DNA of 5,504 nt from Candidatus Methanolliviera sp. GoM_asphalt (GTDB taxonomy: Archaea > Halobacteriota > Methanoliparia > Methanoliparales > Methanoliparaceae): assembly GCA_902158745.1 (NCBI GenBank), contig CABGHH010000117.1, forward strand, positions 1 to 5,504, written 5' to 3'. The notes beneath the pieces are model-generated. The model did no database searches. It was not told the DNA's origin and worked only from the letters and a program-made list of their open reading frames with translations. The first letter of the stretch is position 1. Every line of letters starts with the position of its first letter. This document shows, one piece after another, positions 5,280 through 5,504 of the stretch. The translations under genes were made by a program, and so were the position numbers.

Positions 5280-5395
5280 TGTTAGTCCTCTTTACTCTTT
5301 TCAATAATTTCCCGTTTTATTGATTAATTTAGAATGCCTTATTAGCAAATGATTTAGCCTAAAAAGTTAGATTTTGAATGAAAACCCGACTGAAA
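5142..5395 (-). repeat. Diverged duplicate block, copy A (promoter plus 5' end of the CMD-like gene)
   Basis: The intact partner of 3261-3524. It covers the last 14 codons of the cytochrome frame, the 74-nt gap, and the first 46 codons of the CMD-like gene. Homology begins at TTTCAG (5395-5390), straight after the cytochrome VKM codons; upstream of that point the two copies share nothing visible. Confidence 0.7.
5335..5366 (-). promoter_or_regulatory. Promoter region of the three-gene cassette
   Basis: The elements shared with the decayed copy are CTTTTTAGG (5366-5358) and CTAATAAGG (5345-5337), 79 and 58 nt before the ATG. The second sits in an imperfect palindrome, TGCCTTATTAGCA (5335-5347). 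The TATA box is less clear than in the other copy: either CTTTTTAG or CTAAATCA just downstream. The region overlaps the end of the cytochrome frame, so the cassette promoter lies inside that frame. Confidence 0.45.
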
Positions 5396-5504
5396 CATCT
5401 TCACCATATCCACGGTATCAACTGAGTTGTGTACGGATCCATGACAGTCTGAGCAGTCAACGTCATCGCCCATCGCACCGCTCCGGAAGTCCTCAACGAT
5501 CTTT
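5354..5504 (-). CDS. c-type cytochrome fragment with one visible heme site, probably truncated
   Basis: An open frame entering from beyond the window gives 50 codons and stops at a TAA at 5356-5354. It contains VDCSDCHGSVHNSVDTVDMV with a CxxCH covalent heme c site (CSDCH), in the style of multiheme cytochromes of ANME archaea and relatives, which lie outside the cytoplasmic membrane. In such proteins further CxxCH sites normally follow within a few dozen residues. Here the last 14 residues, FQSGFHSKSNFLG after VKM, have no heme site and are encoded by DNA homologous to the non-coding promoter region of the decayed copy (3524-3487). This suggests that the gene lost its 3' part at a rearrangement joint near 5396. 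The N-terminal part is not visible, so heme number and export signal are unknown. An intact cytochrome with a short tail is the alternative. Confidence 0.65.
   Translation of the reverse strand, partial: KIVEDFRSGAMGDDVDCSDCHGSVHNSVDTVDMVKMFQSGFHSKSNFLG

Noticed and set aside
1..5504. tRNA, rRNA, CRISPR array, IS element or att site
   Set aside because: No cloverleaf, spaced short repeats, transposase frame or terminal repeats were seen on either strand.

Overview
The window reads as archaeal, most likely a methanogen- or ANME-related euryarchaeote of moderate GC. The main reasons are a SufB-SufC pair with no SufD, SufS or SufE in view, a DUF166 protein (a family known mainly from methanogens and relatives), a short siroheme-reductase-type Fe-S protein, a CxxCH cytochrome fragment, and TATA-like boxes in the places archaeal promoters use. 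The lineage is an inference from gene content; no rRNA or marker gene is present. Every supported gene lies on the minus strand, so transcription runs from high to low coordinates.

Right end to middle (5504 to 3553): the window opens inside a c-type cytochrome frame with one CSDCHG heme site. That frame runs out into what looks like promoter DNA and stops at 5354. Next comes a tight three-gene cassette: a DUF2249/TusA-like plus carboxymuconolactone-decarboxylase-like protein lacking the usual CxxC (5279-4581), a 92-residue protein with a sulfite-reductase-type Cys motif (4591-4313, overlapping by 11 nt), and a DUF166 protein with a four-Cys cluster (4311-3553, 1 nt gap). The spacing suggests co-transcription and translational coupling. 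The biochemical role is unknown, but all three point to Fe-S, sulfur or cofactor chemistry.

Middle (3552 to 2728): this stretch is gene-poor. It holds a degraded second copy of the promoter and the first 40-odd codons of the CMD-type gene (3524-3261), broken by a 4-nt frameshift and a stop, then an unrecognised 86-residue membrane protein (3154-2894), then the hsp20 promoter with a small palindrome.

Left part (2727 to 1): an Hsp20 small heat shock protein is followed by sufC-sufB, which overlap by ATGA and form a minimal Fe-S cluster assembly pair. Only 49 nt after sufB comes the start of a flavodoxin-fold, FMN-reductase or iron-sulfur-flavoprotein-like gene, cut by the window edge and possibly read from a leaderless transcript.

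The most notable observation is the pair of related blocks (5395-5142 and 3524-3261). The homology begins exactly where the cytochrome frame stops looking like a cytochrome. This suggests that a promoter-plus-gene cassette was placed into or next to a cytochrome gene and was duplicated nearby, with one copy now decaying.
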